Positions 9,706 to 21,462 of a stretch of DNA of 54,757 nt are shown here, in pieces. The notes below the pieces were generated by a model. That model had not been told where the DNA came from. It searched no databases and was given only the letters and a program-made list of their open reading frames with translations. Location of the stretch: contig JBBHKE010001715.1 in NCBI GenBank assembly GCA_037447655.1, positions 120,001-174,757 on the forward strand. The letters are read 5' to 3'. The DNA is from Zygnema cylindricum (Eukaryota; Streptophyta; Zygnematophyceae; Zygnematales; Zygnemataceae). The first letter of the stretch is position 1, and every line of letters begins with the position of its first letter. The translations under genes and the position numbers were made by a program.

Positions 9706-10720
9706 TTACTCTTGTATTTTCTCATTCGTTTCAGGTGCATCCATAATAAAAACATCCACATATTGACTCTCTTCCTTTATTTGAATATTCGTGGCTGTGT
9801 GAAGGCATCCTCTTTTTAGATTATACACTCTATAAAATGCAAATTCATCATGATAGCCTAAAAAGACATCAAGTAAATATTTTGGACTAAGCTTAAAATT
9901 AGGAAGATTATCCAAGATAAAACATTTGCTACCAAAGACCCTAAAATGACTGACATTTGGCTTTCTGCCTCTCCACACTTCATAAGGTGTCTTACATTTA
10001 ACAACTCGGGTTTCCACTCTATTTCTAATGTACGAATCACAATAAAAAGCTTCCCCCCAAAACATTGGATCCACACCTTTATCGGTCATCATAGAGCGAG
10101 CACAATCAATCAATTTCCGATTAAGTCTCTTGGCCACACCATTTAGTTACGGTGTGTACGGAGCAGTATATTCACGAGAGATGCCATTTTCTCTCAAAAA
10201 ATCAGCAAAGGCATGGGATACATACTCTCCACCATTATCCGTCTGCAAAGCAAGAATAGATTCGCCGTGAAGTTCCTCCACCCAGGTTTTGTAGTGCTTA
10301 AAGTGAGTGAAGTCTTCTCTCTTCTCTTTCATGAAGTATAGGCGTTTGTCCCAGGAGTAGTTGTCTGTAAAGGTGACAAAATAGCGGCTGCCACGAAGAG
10401 AGGGAACTGTCATTAGACTCAATAATAGCAAGGAGATCTGTGGCTTGGTGATCAAACACTTGTGGTGGGGGAAGTTTGTGAAGCTTTTCGAGAGCACAAC
10501 CATGACAAACATTAGACTCTTTTTGACCAAGTTTGACTCCTTCTATCATATCATTCTTTATCATCTTAGTAAGTCTCTCATCATGCATATGACCAATCCT
10601 TTTATGCCACAACACATTATCACATAGGACACTGGTGTAAGCAAAATCAATTTTATTAGCCAGGTCCATGCAGTACAAGAGGTTTGGGCCTCTAGTTCCT
10701 ACTAGAGCTTTTCTTCCCAT
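9706..10720 (-). pseudogene. Integrase region of element B
   Basis: The frame 10720-10298 has the zinc-site segment L-W-H-K-R-I-G-H-M-H and C-H-G-C. The frame 10530-10147 has Q-T-D-N-G-G-E-Y. The frame 10137-9706 has A-K-R-L-N-R-K-L and the conserved F-R-V-F-G-S-K segment. Two frame changes and the stop near 10147 break it. The glutamate segment has A-K-R where A has A-E-R, so the catalytic Glu codon appears lost. Confidence 0.82.
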
Positions 10721-10892
10721 TGCTCACTATCTTTTTGCCATTTATCTGGAGAACCTCAAAGCCTTTGCTTTGAGCTATAAACGTAGAAAAATAATTTTTA
10801 TTGAACTTTGGAACATATCAAACATCATACAAAGTTCTCTTAACAACCGTTCCATCTACAATTCAATCTAGATCTATGTTTCCTTTGGCATT

Positions 10893-11990
10893 TTATTCAA
10901 CAACATAGCCACAAGCATAAAAGATCTGACTTAAAGGAACAAAAGACATCTCCTTAAACCAAGACTTGTTCCAGCACATGTGTGAAGAGCTACCAGAATC
11001 CATTATCCATCCGAGGTCCTTTTCTCCTTCCATCATGTCAAGTTTGGCAAGAGCCAAGAACTCTTTGTCATCAGTTTTTGCAAAACAGAGCACCTCAAGT
11101 GTCGTTTCCTCGGTCGTTTTCTTCTTCAATTCCGTATCCTCCGCTGAAAATGCAACAGTTTTATTCGGAGGTTTTTGGGAAATGGGAGGTCCGCGGTGTC
11201 TCCATCCTTTCCGAAAGGTACCTGTTTCAAGAGCTTTTATATACAAAGGACAAGCTCTGAAAGAGTGACCATCAGTATAGCAATAAACACATTTCTCAAA
11301 CTGAGGATTAAACTGATTCCCTTGATATCTACTTTCTATTTGAAATTGAGCCGTAAATGCTACAGCTGGTTTTCCTAATCCTAAAATTGTCTGAGTAGCC
11401 TCTTCTGCCAAGATAAACTCTATAGCTGTTTGCAAATTCCAAAGAGGTTTAGACAACTTTTTCATTTCATCTGAGGCTCCTTTATATTCATTAGGAAGCC
11501 CCTTTAAGAGAATCATGGCCTGATGATAAGGGGAAAAAGTCCCCCCAAAACATGCATTTTCTGAAAGTAACATTTGAAACCGATAAGTGTATTCCACCAT
11601 GCTACCACCTGTGTACTTATACTCATAGATCTGACCAACAGTTATAATCTCATGCTGGTCACTAGCTTTAACATAAGAAGATTTCAATGCATCCCACAAT
11701 TCTGATGCCTTTCTATCATTAATATATGTCATATGTAATTCTTTTACTATCATAAGCTTTACTAAATGCAAAGCCTGGTCATTTTTCTGATCAAAGCTGG
11801 CATCAGATTGTGCCAGTGATCCATTTAACACATCAATAAGTTTCACTTGCTTGAAGTAAGACTTAACCAAATCTGACCAATACAGATATTCGCGTCCATC
11901 AAAGATCGGAAGTCGTGAAGGCGGGCCTGTGACCTGTTGTTCTGAGACAACTGCTGGCACTGAAGACGAAGAAGATGCAGCAGTAGTCAT
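10893..11990 (-). pseudogene. gag-protease region of element B
   Basis: The gag ATG at 11990 is inside the 5' LTR and the frame reads through the LTR end and primer site (E-Q-Q-V-T-G-P-P-S-R). The open frame runs unbroken to 10893. It holds the gag core and a CCHC knuckle C-V-Y-C-Y-T-D-G-H-S-F-R-A-C. The protease segment W-I-M-D-S-G-S-S-S-H-M-C follows and the frame ends shortly after. An upstream in-frame extension to 12212 is probably not translated. Confidence 0.85.
11920..11934 (-). other. Decayed primer binding site of B
   Basis: On the minus strand this reads GGTCACAGGCCCGCC, matching 11 of 15 bases of the half-tRNA-iMet site. It directly follows the LTR end. Decay here would impair priming. 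Confidence 0.7.
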
Positions 11991-12776
11991 CGTAGAACAA
12001 AACAAAAGAGGAAGCTTCCACAAATACCGATGGCTGAACAACAACTTTGACAGACTATAACTTTCAATAAAATGCTCCAATGAACCTGAAAATTTACTAC
12101 ATTGTAGATCACATACAAAGGAACACACACACAAAATTTCAATGAATTCCGCTAACAGATATGTGAGATATGCAGAAATAAAATTACATAAAACTGAGTG
12201 TACAGTTTTCATATCATTTGTTCCTAATCAATCAAATTCACTAAGTTCTATTTCTATACACCGAAACTACACTAAGCTGTACGGAGGCATTCCAGCCGTA
12301 CATATAACATTATAACACAACAAATAGTGTGAGTATACCTGTGTACTGAAGGTATGTCATAAACCACATTCTCAACACTAAACAACTAATTCACTACAGA
12401 CAAAATTCTATTCTACCAAATATTTACACCGAAGTTCGGACAACGTAAAGTGATAGTGATCTAGTCACGCCTCGTCAATATTTGTTGGCAGCGGCTGTCA
12501 GCCGTTCGATTAGAGAATTTGGCACCGTAGAACTGACTTCACGAAGTCGCGTGGTCGTGCCGAATTTCCGTACGTCCACGGAGGACATACTCACGCATTT
12601 CTCTCAAGTGAGACGCGTGTCCCAAGTGTGAATGAACCGTGAACTCCCAACTTCACTGTCACACTAATTTTGGTAACCACTGAACCGAACTCAACCAAAA
12701 ATAGCTTAAGTCCTGAATAACTCTCTCTCCCTCACAGCTGAGGCATAGAGAGGACTAAAGCTTTCTAAAAACAACA
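11935..12776 (-). repeat. 5' LTR of element B
   Basis: This 842-bp copy ends exactly at 12776 (ACAACA on plus), where truncated LTR sequence of element C begins. It encodes the first 18 or so residues of gag at its 3' end. Confidence 0.87.
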
Positions 12777-13025
12777 GATAGTCACCTCTCCCTTTGAGAG
12801 TTTGTACAAATTGGCATTTGTACTCCCTCATAACTTATTGCTTGGTTGGGCGTTTTTAGAGAATCCTTTTCCTACAGACTCAAGGGAGTCCACGCTAGGC
12901 AAGGATGCAGTGAGATTGTCTACTTGTCTGCTTGGGTAGCAGTGGTTTCCATTGAAAGTGGGTTAGTTAATAACTATCTAGAGGCTTCTTGAATTCTGTA
13001 GTCCAATGGAGGACACAAAATTGCA
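12777..13025 (+). repeat. 5' LTR remnant of element C
   Basis: It starts inside the LTR at GATAGTCACCTCTCCC and ends CAAAATTGCA. The first hairpin (GACTC-AAGG-GAGTC, 12877-12890) is kept and the second is lost. Confidence 0.85.
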
Positions 13026-14297
13026 GGTTATAGGCCAACCCTCTAGGGTGCCTAATTTCAATGGATCAGATTCTATCTATTGGGAAGCCATGATGACATG
13101 GGCTTTGTGTGAAAAACGATACTGGGTTATTGTTAGTGGACAAGTGAAACGTCCACCTCAGGGAACACCACCAAGAATTGGTGGAATAAGGATTTTTGTA
13201 GCAACATCTGCTGCAGCAGAGGAGGTTGATGATGGGGACAATGGTGTGTCCAAAAAGGGGAAAGAAAAGGAGACACCTCTTACTCCTATTGCTCCTATTC
13301 CCACGACACCTGGAGCGGCGATCCTCAAGACCATAGAGACCGATACTGAAATGTGGGAAGACACCAACATGGCTGCCAAGAACTTCATTCTGAGACACCT
13401 CATACAAGCTGTGGGAACTCCCCACCTTCACATTTACAAGGAAGAAGAGTTGTGGGTGAGTTTGATAGAGATCTATAGAGCTGGTACAATTCAGGAGCTC
13501 CAGATGGCAGAGCAAAAAGTTGGGAAATTATACTTACAAAGAGGGAAAGATGTTAGACTACTGTAATGATCTTTTTTGTTTGTATATGGAGATGGAGAGT
13601 GCCGGATGGACAGGTACAATGAAGATGAAGGTTAACACTCTCATCACGAAGTTACCCGACGAGTATGAGTATATAGTGTACAGGGTACAAGGAAACTGAT
13701 ATTTCATGGACGTGGAATACAGTGGTACGCATGATACTTGTGCAGGAGAACACGATTGAAATCAGGAGAGGAGGAAAGAGCGTTCAAGCTCTAGCCGCCG
13801 GAAGGGATAGGTGGAGACCAGATCCGAAAAAGTCATACAAAGGAGAAAGAGTTCAGCCAAGAGGACCAAGGCCACCAAAGGGCCTATGTCATTTTTGTAA
13901 AAAGACGGGACACTTCATCGCAGATTGTGTCAAGCTGTCCGAGTTGAGGCTCTAAGAGAATCATGGAGGGGGTTCTTCTGGAGGGAAGAAAAATGCACTT
14001 TTGGTCACAAAGGTGACATGAGACACCGAGGACGAGTCCTCTTAGGAGGATGAGGAGCTTCTTGTTGACGAGAGTATGGAGGAGAAAGAGATCCCTCGGA
14101 GACAAAAGTGTGCCCTTGGAGCAATTTGGGAAGCTCCACACGAAGGATGGATCATCGACTCAAGTGCATCCATGCATATGTGTCTTGACAAGGACCTCTT
14201 CACTAAGCTAAGGAAAATTTCTATTGTAGAAATAGAGTATGGGGATGGGAGAGTGGTTACTACAGATCTAGTGGGATCAGTAGATCTACGAGTCTAA
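13006..14297 (+). pseudogene. gag-protease region of element C
   Basis: Gag starts at 13006 in the LTR and stays open to 13566, where a frameshift follows. A CCHC knuckle C-H-F-C-K-K-T-G-H-F-I-A-D-C lies near 13888-13929. The protease motif is D-S-S-A-S-M-H-M-C near 14157: the glycine of the D-S/T-G triad is changed to serine (GGT to AGT), which should inactivate the enzyme. Stops occur near 13953 and 14295. Confidence 0.85.
13026..13040 (+). other. Primer binding site of C, two mismatches
   Basis: GGTTATAGGCCAACC matches 13 of 15 bases of the half-tRNA-iMet site. It encodes V-I-G-Q-P in place of V-M-G-P-P, so both the RNA site and the coding have drifted. Confidence 0.8.
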
Positions 14298-15190
14298 GTG
14301 GAGGGTAAGACTTCTATACTCACTTTCTCAGATGTGCTCTATATTCCTCAGCTGAGTAAAAATCTTGTCTCTACATCTGTTTTAGATGACAAAGATTTTG
14401 ATACCTTCACTAGAAAGGGAGTCTTTACAGCTAAATATGGGGATGAGGTTTACTTCACTGCAGATAAGGGTAGCCAAGGAATATTTAGGCATAACCTGAG
14501 TAATAAAAAGAAGAATGCTTATTATGTTGGTGTCCCAAAGTTGATGATTTGGCATAAGCCGTTGGGGCATGTGCATTTTGATAGGTTGAGGGAAATGAAG
14601 AAGCTTGGTGTAGTGGAAGGCATTCAGTTCAGTGACGATGAAATGGTGGATGATTGTAGTGGCTGTGCCCAAGGAAAGGCTCACAGACTTCCTTTTCCTA
14701 AAGCCGCCACATATAGAGGAGAAAAGGTACATGATTTAATCCACACAGATATCTGGGGATTAGCAAAGGTACCCTCACTTGGAGGGAAGGGGTATATGTT
14801 GACAATTACTGATGACTAGTCCAAATATTGTAGAGACAACTTCCGAAAAACCAAGTCTGAAACACAAACTTACTTCAAAGAATATAAAGCTTGGAGTGAG
14901 AAGTTGCATGGAACCCCCATGAAAAGAATAAGGAGTGATAACGAGGGAGAATATACCTCTAACTAGTTTGAGGAATACTTGAGAGATGAGGGAGTTCAAC
15001 ACCAGAAACTGTACCACATAATCCTGAGCAAAATGGATTAGTTGAGAGGTTAAACCAAACACTAGGAGATAGTGTAAGCAGTATGTTGGCTCACAAGAAA
15101 ATAAGAAAGAGATTTTGGGCAGAAGCTATGAACTTTGCAAACTATATTAAGAATAGAGTCCTTACCTCAGCAGTCAAAGGTATGACACCT
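14298..15190 (+). pseudogene. Integrase region of element C
   Basis: It is open to 14819, with the zinc-site segment W-H-K-P-L-G-H and C-S-G-C. It ends at TAG where A has TGG. A second TAG occurs near 14964, and an indel near 15010 breaks the frame before the catalytic glutamate. The R-S-D-N-E-G-E-Y segment has Glu for a usual Gly. Confidence 0.85.
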
Positions 15191-15191
15191 T

Positions 15192-17299
15192 ATGAGAGAT
15201 GGGTTGGAAGGAAAATTGGATATCTCTCACCTTCAAGTATTTGGTAGCCAAGTTTACAGTCTAGATACGGATAAGAAAAACTGGAAACTTGATGCTATGG
15301 GAAAACCCGGATATTTCGTAGGATATGATGAGGATGTCAAAGGATATAGAGTCTATGACTTAGCAAAGCAAGATATCATTCTGGTCAATCACCTAGTTGT
15401 TATGGATGAAGGAAAGTCAATTGACCCCTTCAAATATACCAAAAAGTTAAGAAACAGGTTTGAGTCTGAAAGTGAGGAGAACTCTGTTTTTCCTCAAAAG
15501 GACATGAGTGAGAAAATGATTGTTGATTCAAAGGAGATCCAAGAAACAAGAGAGTTACCGGACACCTCACATATTCCTATGGACTTCGAGGAGACAAAAG
15601 TGGAGGAACCGGACTCGACTTCCATGGATAGGGGAGACGATGAGATGATAAGGAGAAACCTAAGACTTCGCTCTATTCTAGCCTCAGTGTTTGAGGGAGG
15701 AAGAAGGAGCAGCAAAAGGATACATGAGAAACAAGTTGCTTGTAAGGTAACTAAGCTATCTCATCCTGATGAGCCTCAATCATACTTAGAGGCTGTGAAT
15801 AGCTCAGAAAAGGACAAATGGATTAGAGCCATAAATGATGAGATGGCCTCCATCATGGAAGCAAATACTTGGGAACTAGCAGACAGAAAACCTATTGGCT
15901 TTAAATGGGTATTTAAACTAAAACTGAACCCAGATAATACCATTGAAAAATATAAGGTTCGATTGGTAGCAAAGGGGTTCACCCAAAAGGAGGGAATCGA
16001 CTATGAGGAGACATTTGCTCTAGTTGTTCATTTCCCATCAATAAGGATTCTTTTTAGTGTGGCAGCAGCGGAAGACATGGAAATTCATCAGATGGACATT
16101 AAGACCGCCTTCCTTAATGTTGAGTTAGAGGAAGAAATCTTCATGCGGCAACCGGAAGGGTTTGAGGAGAATGGGGAAGAAAGCAAAGTGTGTAGGCTCA
16201 TAAAGTCATTATATAGACTTAAGTAGGCTCCCCGACGGTGAAATAAGAAATTAGATGAGTTTCTTACTGGTCTAGGATATATCAGGACCAGTTATGACCA
16301 TTCTATCTATATGTTTGAAAATGAGAATGGTGTGATCTTTATTGCAATTTATGTGGATGATCTGTTGGTGTTAAGCAAATCTTTGGAAAAGATCAATAAG
16401 TTGAAGAAAGATCTTAGAAGCAGATTTGACAGGAAAGATTTAGGGGAGGCAAGATATATTTTGGGAATTCAAATGGAAAGAGATAGGGGGAAGAGGATCA
16501 TAAGACTCACTCAGAAAGAAGCAATAGGAAATATGCTTTAGAAATTTTAAAAGGAGAAAGCGAATAGTTGTACCACTCCCATGGACATGAAGAAAGTAAG
16601 TGATAGGAGTGTAGAAGGAGGAGTGATAATCTTAGATGATCAGATGAGTCCAGAGTAGAGAGAGTTTATAAAGTCTATTTCTTACATACAGGTCGTAGGA
16701 AGTTTAATCTACTTTATTAACTTTACAAGGCTAGACATAGCGGCAGCAGTAGGAGTCCTCAGTAGGAGTCTTAACGATCGTAGAAAGAGAGATTGGGAAG
16801 TAGCCAAGAGAGTCATGAGATATTTGGTTGGAACCAAAGAATTATGGTTGCATTTGGGAGGGGAGCACACTGATATCACCACTTCGAGTGATGCCAGTTA
16901 TGGGGATGCACCTATGAGAAGATGCACTTTTGGGTATGTTTTGTATGTGGGGGAAAGTGCTTGCTGTTGGAGCAGTAAGCAACAAAAGTGGTTGCTCAGT
17001 CTACTATGGAGGCTGAGTATATGGCGTCTTGTTGTGCTGTAAAAGAACTAATGTGGGTGAAGTCATTGTTGCAACAACTGGGATACATGAAAGAGGGAGT
17101 GCATGAAGTCTTTTGCGATAATCAAGCTGCAATTGCAATTGCAGCCAATCTAAAAAACCATTTCAAAGTAAAACATATGGACATAAGATTAAGCTTTGTG
17201 GGAGAAAAAGTTGAAAATAAAATTTTAAATCTTATGTATAGACCCGATGAAGAAATGGTGGCTGACATGATGACAAACCTGTGCCCTCTCCTAAATTAA
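15192..17299 (+). pseudogene. Integrase tail, RT and RNase H of element C
   Basis: 15192-16226 covers the integrase tail, the linker and the reverse transcriptase start (W-V-F-K-L-K-L, M-D-I-K-T-A-F-L). It ends at TAG where A has CAG. The Y-V-D-D-L-L-V motif lies in 16311-16541. RNase H in 16815-17299 keeps T-M-E-A-E-Y and C-D-N-Q-A, which A has lost. Several stops and a one-base shift near 16990 break it. Confidence 0.87.
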
Positions 17300-17362
17300 A
17301 ATATTGTCGGGAAAAATGCGGGTTGAAAGAAAAATTAAAATTAGACTAGAAAATAAGGGGAG

Positions 17363-18359
17363 TGTTGAAATAAATAGTTTTTGGTTATTTTCTAGGTCTT
17401 AATATGTTAGCGCAAAAGAAACATGCAGGTAGCTTGTCTTCATCTCTTCTCTCTCACCCCCATACTTGTTGGAGTCACTGAAGAAGAGAGAGAGTGATGG
17501 AGTCATGGCTGCCTCAGTTCCATAGATAAGGTTAGAGAGTGACTTTAAGTCACTCTCTACAAAAAGGTTGAGTCCAACAGGACTCGAACCCCCGACCGGT
17601 AAAGCGTGGCGTAGCCGTCCGCTCTAACCAGTCTGTCGTAGATGTTCGCTAGAGTATATAGGGTGTGATTCATATTTAAATTATGTTACGTCCCCTAAAC
17701 CGATTAACGAAAATGTAAATGTAACATCATAGAACAAGTTCAATTCAGTGCGGACTGGATCACACACGAAACAAATAAATCTGACATTTGTTTCGACGGA
17801 CGATATTTAATGCCGTTTCTTTTCCGACGGCATACATCTTCGCCGAGATCTTGTAAAGGTCACTTTGGCGTTTTGTGACGTGGCATGACCTTAAGCCACG
17901 TAGAGAGATGACATTCGGTCGTCGGAATTCCGAGAAACGTACGGAAGAGTGAAAAGCGGACACGCGTCCGCTTAATAGCCTTGTTGTACATAGGCCGTAC
18001 AAAAGGTACACCGAAAATAGTATTTTTTGGTACGGTACAGTAATCTGATTGGTCAGTACTTCAGTAGATAGAAGTTATTAGAGGGAATCAGGACTTAGAA
18101 AATTTTAGTAGATAGTCACCTCGCCCTTTGAGAGTTTGTACAATTTGGCATTTTTAGTGCCTCATAACTTATTGCCTGGTTGGGCGATTTCGGAGATTCT
18201 TTTTCCTATGGATTCAAAAGAGTCTAAGATGCGCAGGGATGCACTTAGATTGTCTACTTGTTTGCTTGGGTAGCAGTGGTTGCCATTGAAAGTGGGTTAG
18301 TTAATAACTATCTAAATGCTTCTTCAATTCTATAGTCCAATGGAGGACAGATAATTGCA
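17363..18359 (+). repeat. 3' LTR of element C
   Basis: It follows the polypurine tract AAAATAAGGGGAG and runs TGTTGAAATA to AATTGCA. It includes an antisense tRNA-like block and ACGTGGC motifs near 17876. The twin hairpin is decayed near 18211-18245. Confidence 0.88.
17572..17643 (-). other. tRNA-like block in LTR C, antisense
   Basis: On the minus strand it has an A-box-like GACTGGTTAGAGCGG and a B box GGTTCGAGTCC (17580-17590). Spacing is tRNA-like, but the acceptor and T stems pair poorly. The sequence is unlike the tRNA-like block of A, so the two are different tRNA derivatives at a similar LTR position. Confidence 0.5.
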
Positions 18360-19642
18360 ATAACACCTGGTTCTGTTTCTTCCCCCTCTAACTTATGCCA
18401 AAACTCTATTGGTGTTAGACATCCCTTTGCCCCCCGCATTCCATATTCATCTAACATGTTTCCAATAAAATCCCTTTGAGTCAATTTTATTTATATTTTT
18501 TCTTTGTCCCTCTCTACCTAAAAACCCAAAATATATTTTGCCTCATTGAGGTCTTTTATCTCGAACCGTGAGTTTAAAGCGTTTTTAATTTTGTTAATTT
18601 TAGCCATCGATTTGCTAGCTAATAGTAAATCATCTACATATACCGCTATATATACTATTCTATCCTCACCCTTTAAAACATAGACAAAGTGATTAGAAAT
18701 TATATTTTTAAATCCTAGGCTAGTTAAGCATTCATCAAGTTTTAGATTCTATTGCCTAGGGGCCTGTTTTAGGCCGTACAAAGATTGTAGCAGTTTGCAT
18801 ACTAAGTTTTCTTTTCCTGGTTTTGCATATATTTCAGGTTGCTGCATGTAAATAGTCTCCTCCAGTTCTCCATGCAAAAAGGCGTATTTACATCCATCTA
18901 ATGTATTTCCATATCTTCTATAGCAGCTAGAGATAACAAAATCCTAACCGTCACAAATCTTACAACAGTAGAAAATGTTTCTTCAAAATAACTTCTTTCC
19001 TTTGGATTATACCCATTTGCCACAAGTCTAGACTTATATCGTTCAATGGGATTATCTGGATTTAACTTCACCATGAATACCTATTTGCTGCCTATCGCTT
19101 TTCGATCCGGAGGAAGGTCTTCAAGCACCCATGTTTGAGCCTCCATGATTGACTTCATTTCATTGTTTGCCACCTCGATCCAGTGATTCCGCTTCGGTGA
19201 TGAGAAGGCTTCTCGGATGGTTAGAGGCTCCCTTCAAGCTCCCGAGAAGGCGAAGTGAGAACTTGCTTTCAGGCGGCTACTAGATCTTCTTCCCCCCGAA
19301 AATTCAGAGGCTGAAATTGTCGGATCTTGTGCATTGCGCTTCTTGCGCTGGTTGCGATCCGTAGGCAGTGACTCCTGTTGGTCCGCTTCGAAAAGAACTT
19401 GTTGAAGAACCCGATTATGTCCCGACTCCTGTGGTACAACTAGTGTATGTTTCATCTGTGGGACAATATTATGGATGCTATCTAAAAAGACATTTTTTCT
19501 ACTGTTTTCTGCTTCTGCTGCTCTGTCATTTTAAATAAGTCTATCTAGTCCAGTTCATCTTTGACAACGACGTTCCTTGCTACAATAATTTTCTGCCTCT
19601 CTAAAATAAAGACTCTATAGGCATTAGAGTAATCATCATATC
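18360..19642 (-). pseudogene. Integrase tail and RT fragment of element F
   Basis: It begins next to D's target duplication with D-D-Y-S-N-A-Y-R-V-F-I-L. A segment rich in basic residues (19455-19234) corresponds to the variable linker. RT fragments with a decayed active-site region follow to 18360. Many stops are present. Confidence 0.8.
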
Positions 19643-20335
19643 TGAAATTATGTGTTCTCCATTAACCCACAAAATTAGCAGCCTATGTAAAGCCTCTAGG
19701 ATAATATTTGCCCCTTTCACTTTCTCACTCAATAAGTGCCTTCTAGGCACACAAATATTCTGACCACCCTCACCCCTGTGAAAATAAGACTCCCTTGAGT
19801 CAAACGCAAAAAGAATCACTGAATTTGCCCCCCTGAGCAATAAGTTATGGCTAGCCAAAGATGGCCTATAAATACAAAAGGTCATCTCGAGAGAGAAGCC
19901 TCAAACACGCTAAGTCCCTTAACTCTTACTCAGAACTACCTACTACTCTACCCTAGGCGAATAAAAATAGTGTATAGTACAAGAAGGTACTGTGGCCGAT
20001 TGTACTTCTTGTACGGCTTTTGTACAACATGGCTTTCTAGTTGACATTTGTCAAATTGGGAGCCATCGTTCCTCCTCCCATCCTTTCCGATGTCCAATGA
20101 CGTGGCGCCACGTGGCACAGCGCGCCGCTATGTCCGAAAGCCGCCGAAGATTCATTTGGGTTCGGCGTGGGTGACAACGTCCGTCCGATAATGTATTTTA
20201 CATGGTTAGATTCGCGTCCGCGTTTGTCGTTTGATTATAAATGACGTTTCGTCAATTTTGGTATATTTAAGTGATAGTGACGTTTTGCGTAACACGTTAA
20301 TTATTTACCAAAACACATACGTCTATCGTTTCGAT

Positions 20336-20402
20336 AATGCCTAAATGGTTAAGGCATATGGCTACATAGTACTCTGCAGACCAAGGTTTAAATCCTGTTT
20401 AT
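20336..20402 (+). other. tRNA-like block in D 3' LTR, cut by hAT
   Basis: It is on the plus strand, antisense to D. It has an A-box-like TAAATGGTTAAGGC and a B-box-like GGTTTAAATCC (20385-20395). The hAT target duplication starts on the last base of the B box, so the 3' part of the block is displaced to 21299 and beyond. An intact relative is at 26531-26604. Confidence 0.55.
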
Positions 20403-21298
20403 TAGTGTTGTGTATCGGTAAAAAACTTATCGCGATAACACCGATACCGATAGTTATCGGTTATCGAACGGTCAGAGCTTCCGATATATCGGTCTGGGAC
20501 CAACAAATTCCATATCGGCGATAACTTAGAAAAATATATAGTATGCGTTCAATAGTACTTTATAACATACTGTATTATTTTATTGATTTTATATAGCGTG
20601 GCATGCCACGTATAAAAATATGTTCTGTTACAGTTTAACTGCAATTTATTACGGTAAACGCTGCGCATAAACGTTGGCCGGTTAACTGAACAAATATTTT
20701 ACGGCGACGTACGGAAATTTACTAAAAAACTGCTGAACATGGAACTGGAAAAGGACGGCGGACACAAAAGTCCAACGGACGCAAAATAACATTCTGCCCG
20801 CCGCCGGAATCGAACGGACGACTTGGAATGAGAAAACATGAACGGACGGGCCAGCGTGAGCGCCGGCATCCCGGAATGGCTCTTTTGGCAGCTTTTGCCA
20901 AAAAAGCCGACAGATTGACACGTGGCAGGTCCCTAGTGGATTTCAAGGAATTAAGGGACAAAGCCATGGCGTCGGATGTGAAAGGTACATCATTTTTACA
21001 GGATCCGTATCAAAACCGTACAGATCTCATGGCGGCTACTGTACTTTCTGTGCTTGTACACGTCCGGGGAATAAGTCGTACAGCTGAGTGTACAGGCCGT
21101 ACTTTTATTTGTACAGTCCGTACAGATATCGCCAATAGTTATCGTTATCGGCATTATCGCCGATAAGTACCCGATATTATCGGCTACTTATCGGCGATAA
21201 GACCGATGTCAATATATCGTACCAATATATCGATTATCGGATACCCGAAAAAAGGCCCATATCGGTTATCGGCAAATCCTTACCGATACACAACACTA
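20403..21298. mobile_element. Non-autonomous hAT-type element, 896 bp
   Basis: Terminal inverted repeats are TAGTGTTGTGTATCGGTAA and its exact complement. The 8-bp target duplication CTGTTTAT is at 20395-20402 and 21299-21306. The first and last 200 bases are full of CGATA/TATCG words, as subterminal transposase sites often are. No transposase is encoded. A sister copy is at 48465-49408. Confidence 0.95.
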
Positions 21299-21462
21299 CT
21301 GTTTATGATAACATTTTTGTAATTTATCAATCTGTCTTCCTGTCTGCCTGTTTCTTTCAGACTATGGTGGCAACCATGGTGGCTCTCTCTCTCTCTCTTC
21401 ACTATAGAGTCTAAATTAAGATGTGAATAATAATTACTTCTTTTCAACACTCCCCTTAATTT

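Larger units (their letters stand above)
7003..12776 (-). mobile_element. Ty1/copia retrotransposon B
   Basis: Two LTRs (3' copy 7003-7819, 5' copy 11935-12776), read on the minus strand, begin TGTTGTT and end CAACA. Between them are degenerate gag, protease, integrase, reverse transcriptase and RNase H in copia order. It belongs with element F: both have TGTTGTT-type LTRs and gag with E-Q-Q-V. No target duplication is visible (left CGGGT, right GATAG). Confidence 0.9.
12777..18359 (+). mobile_element. Ty1/copia retrotransposon C, 5'-truncated
   Basis: This is the same family as A. It has only the last 249 bp of its 5' LTR, a complete internal region with many defects, and a 997-bp 3' LTR. 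The left edge abuts the outer end of B's LTR and the right edge abuts a broken end of element F. No target duplication remains. Confidence 0.9.
19643..21449 (-). repeat. 3' LTR of element D, interrupted by a hAT element
   Basis: The parts 19643-20402 and 21307-21449 form the LTR. It contains twin hairpins (19770-19781, 19788-19801 on plus), a TATAAATA-like site (19867-19874) readable on either strand, a G-box palindrome near 20100 and the tRNA-like block cut by the hAT insertion. Confidence 0.9.

Noticed and set aside
12213-12260. gag of B starting upstream at 12212
   Set aside because: The 74-codon extension lies deep in the LTR, and comparison with the 3' LTR and F supports the ATG at 11990.
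20790-20825. Second tRNA-like T-arm inside the hAT elements (GTTCGATTCC on minus)
   Set aside because: No A box or acceptor stem was found around it, and the sister copy has lost the match.
20828-21166. 112-codon frame inside the hAT element
   Set aside because: It has no transposase motifs, and the corresponding frame in the sister copy at 48465-49408 is not maintained at the same positions.
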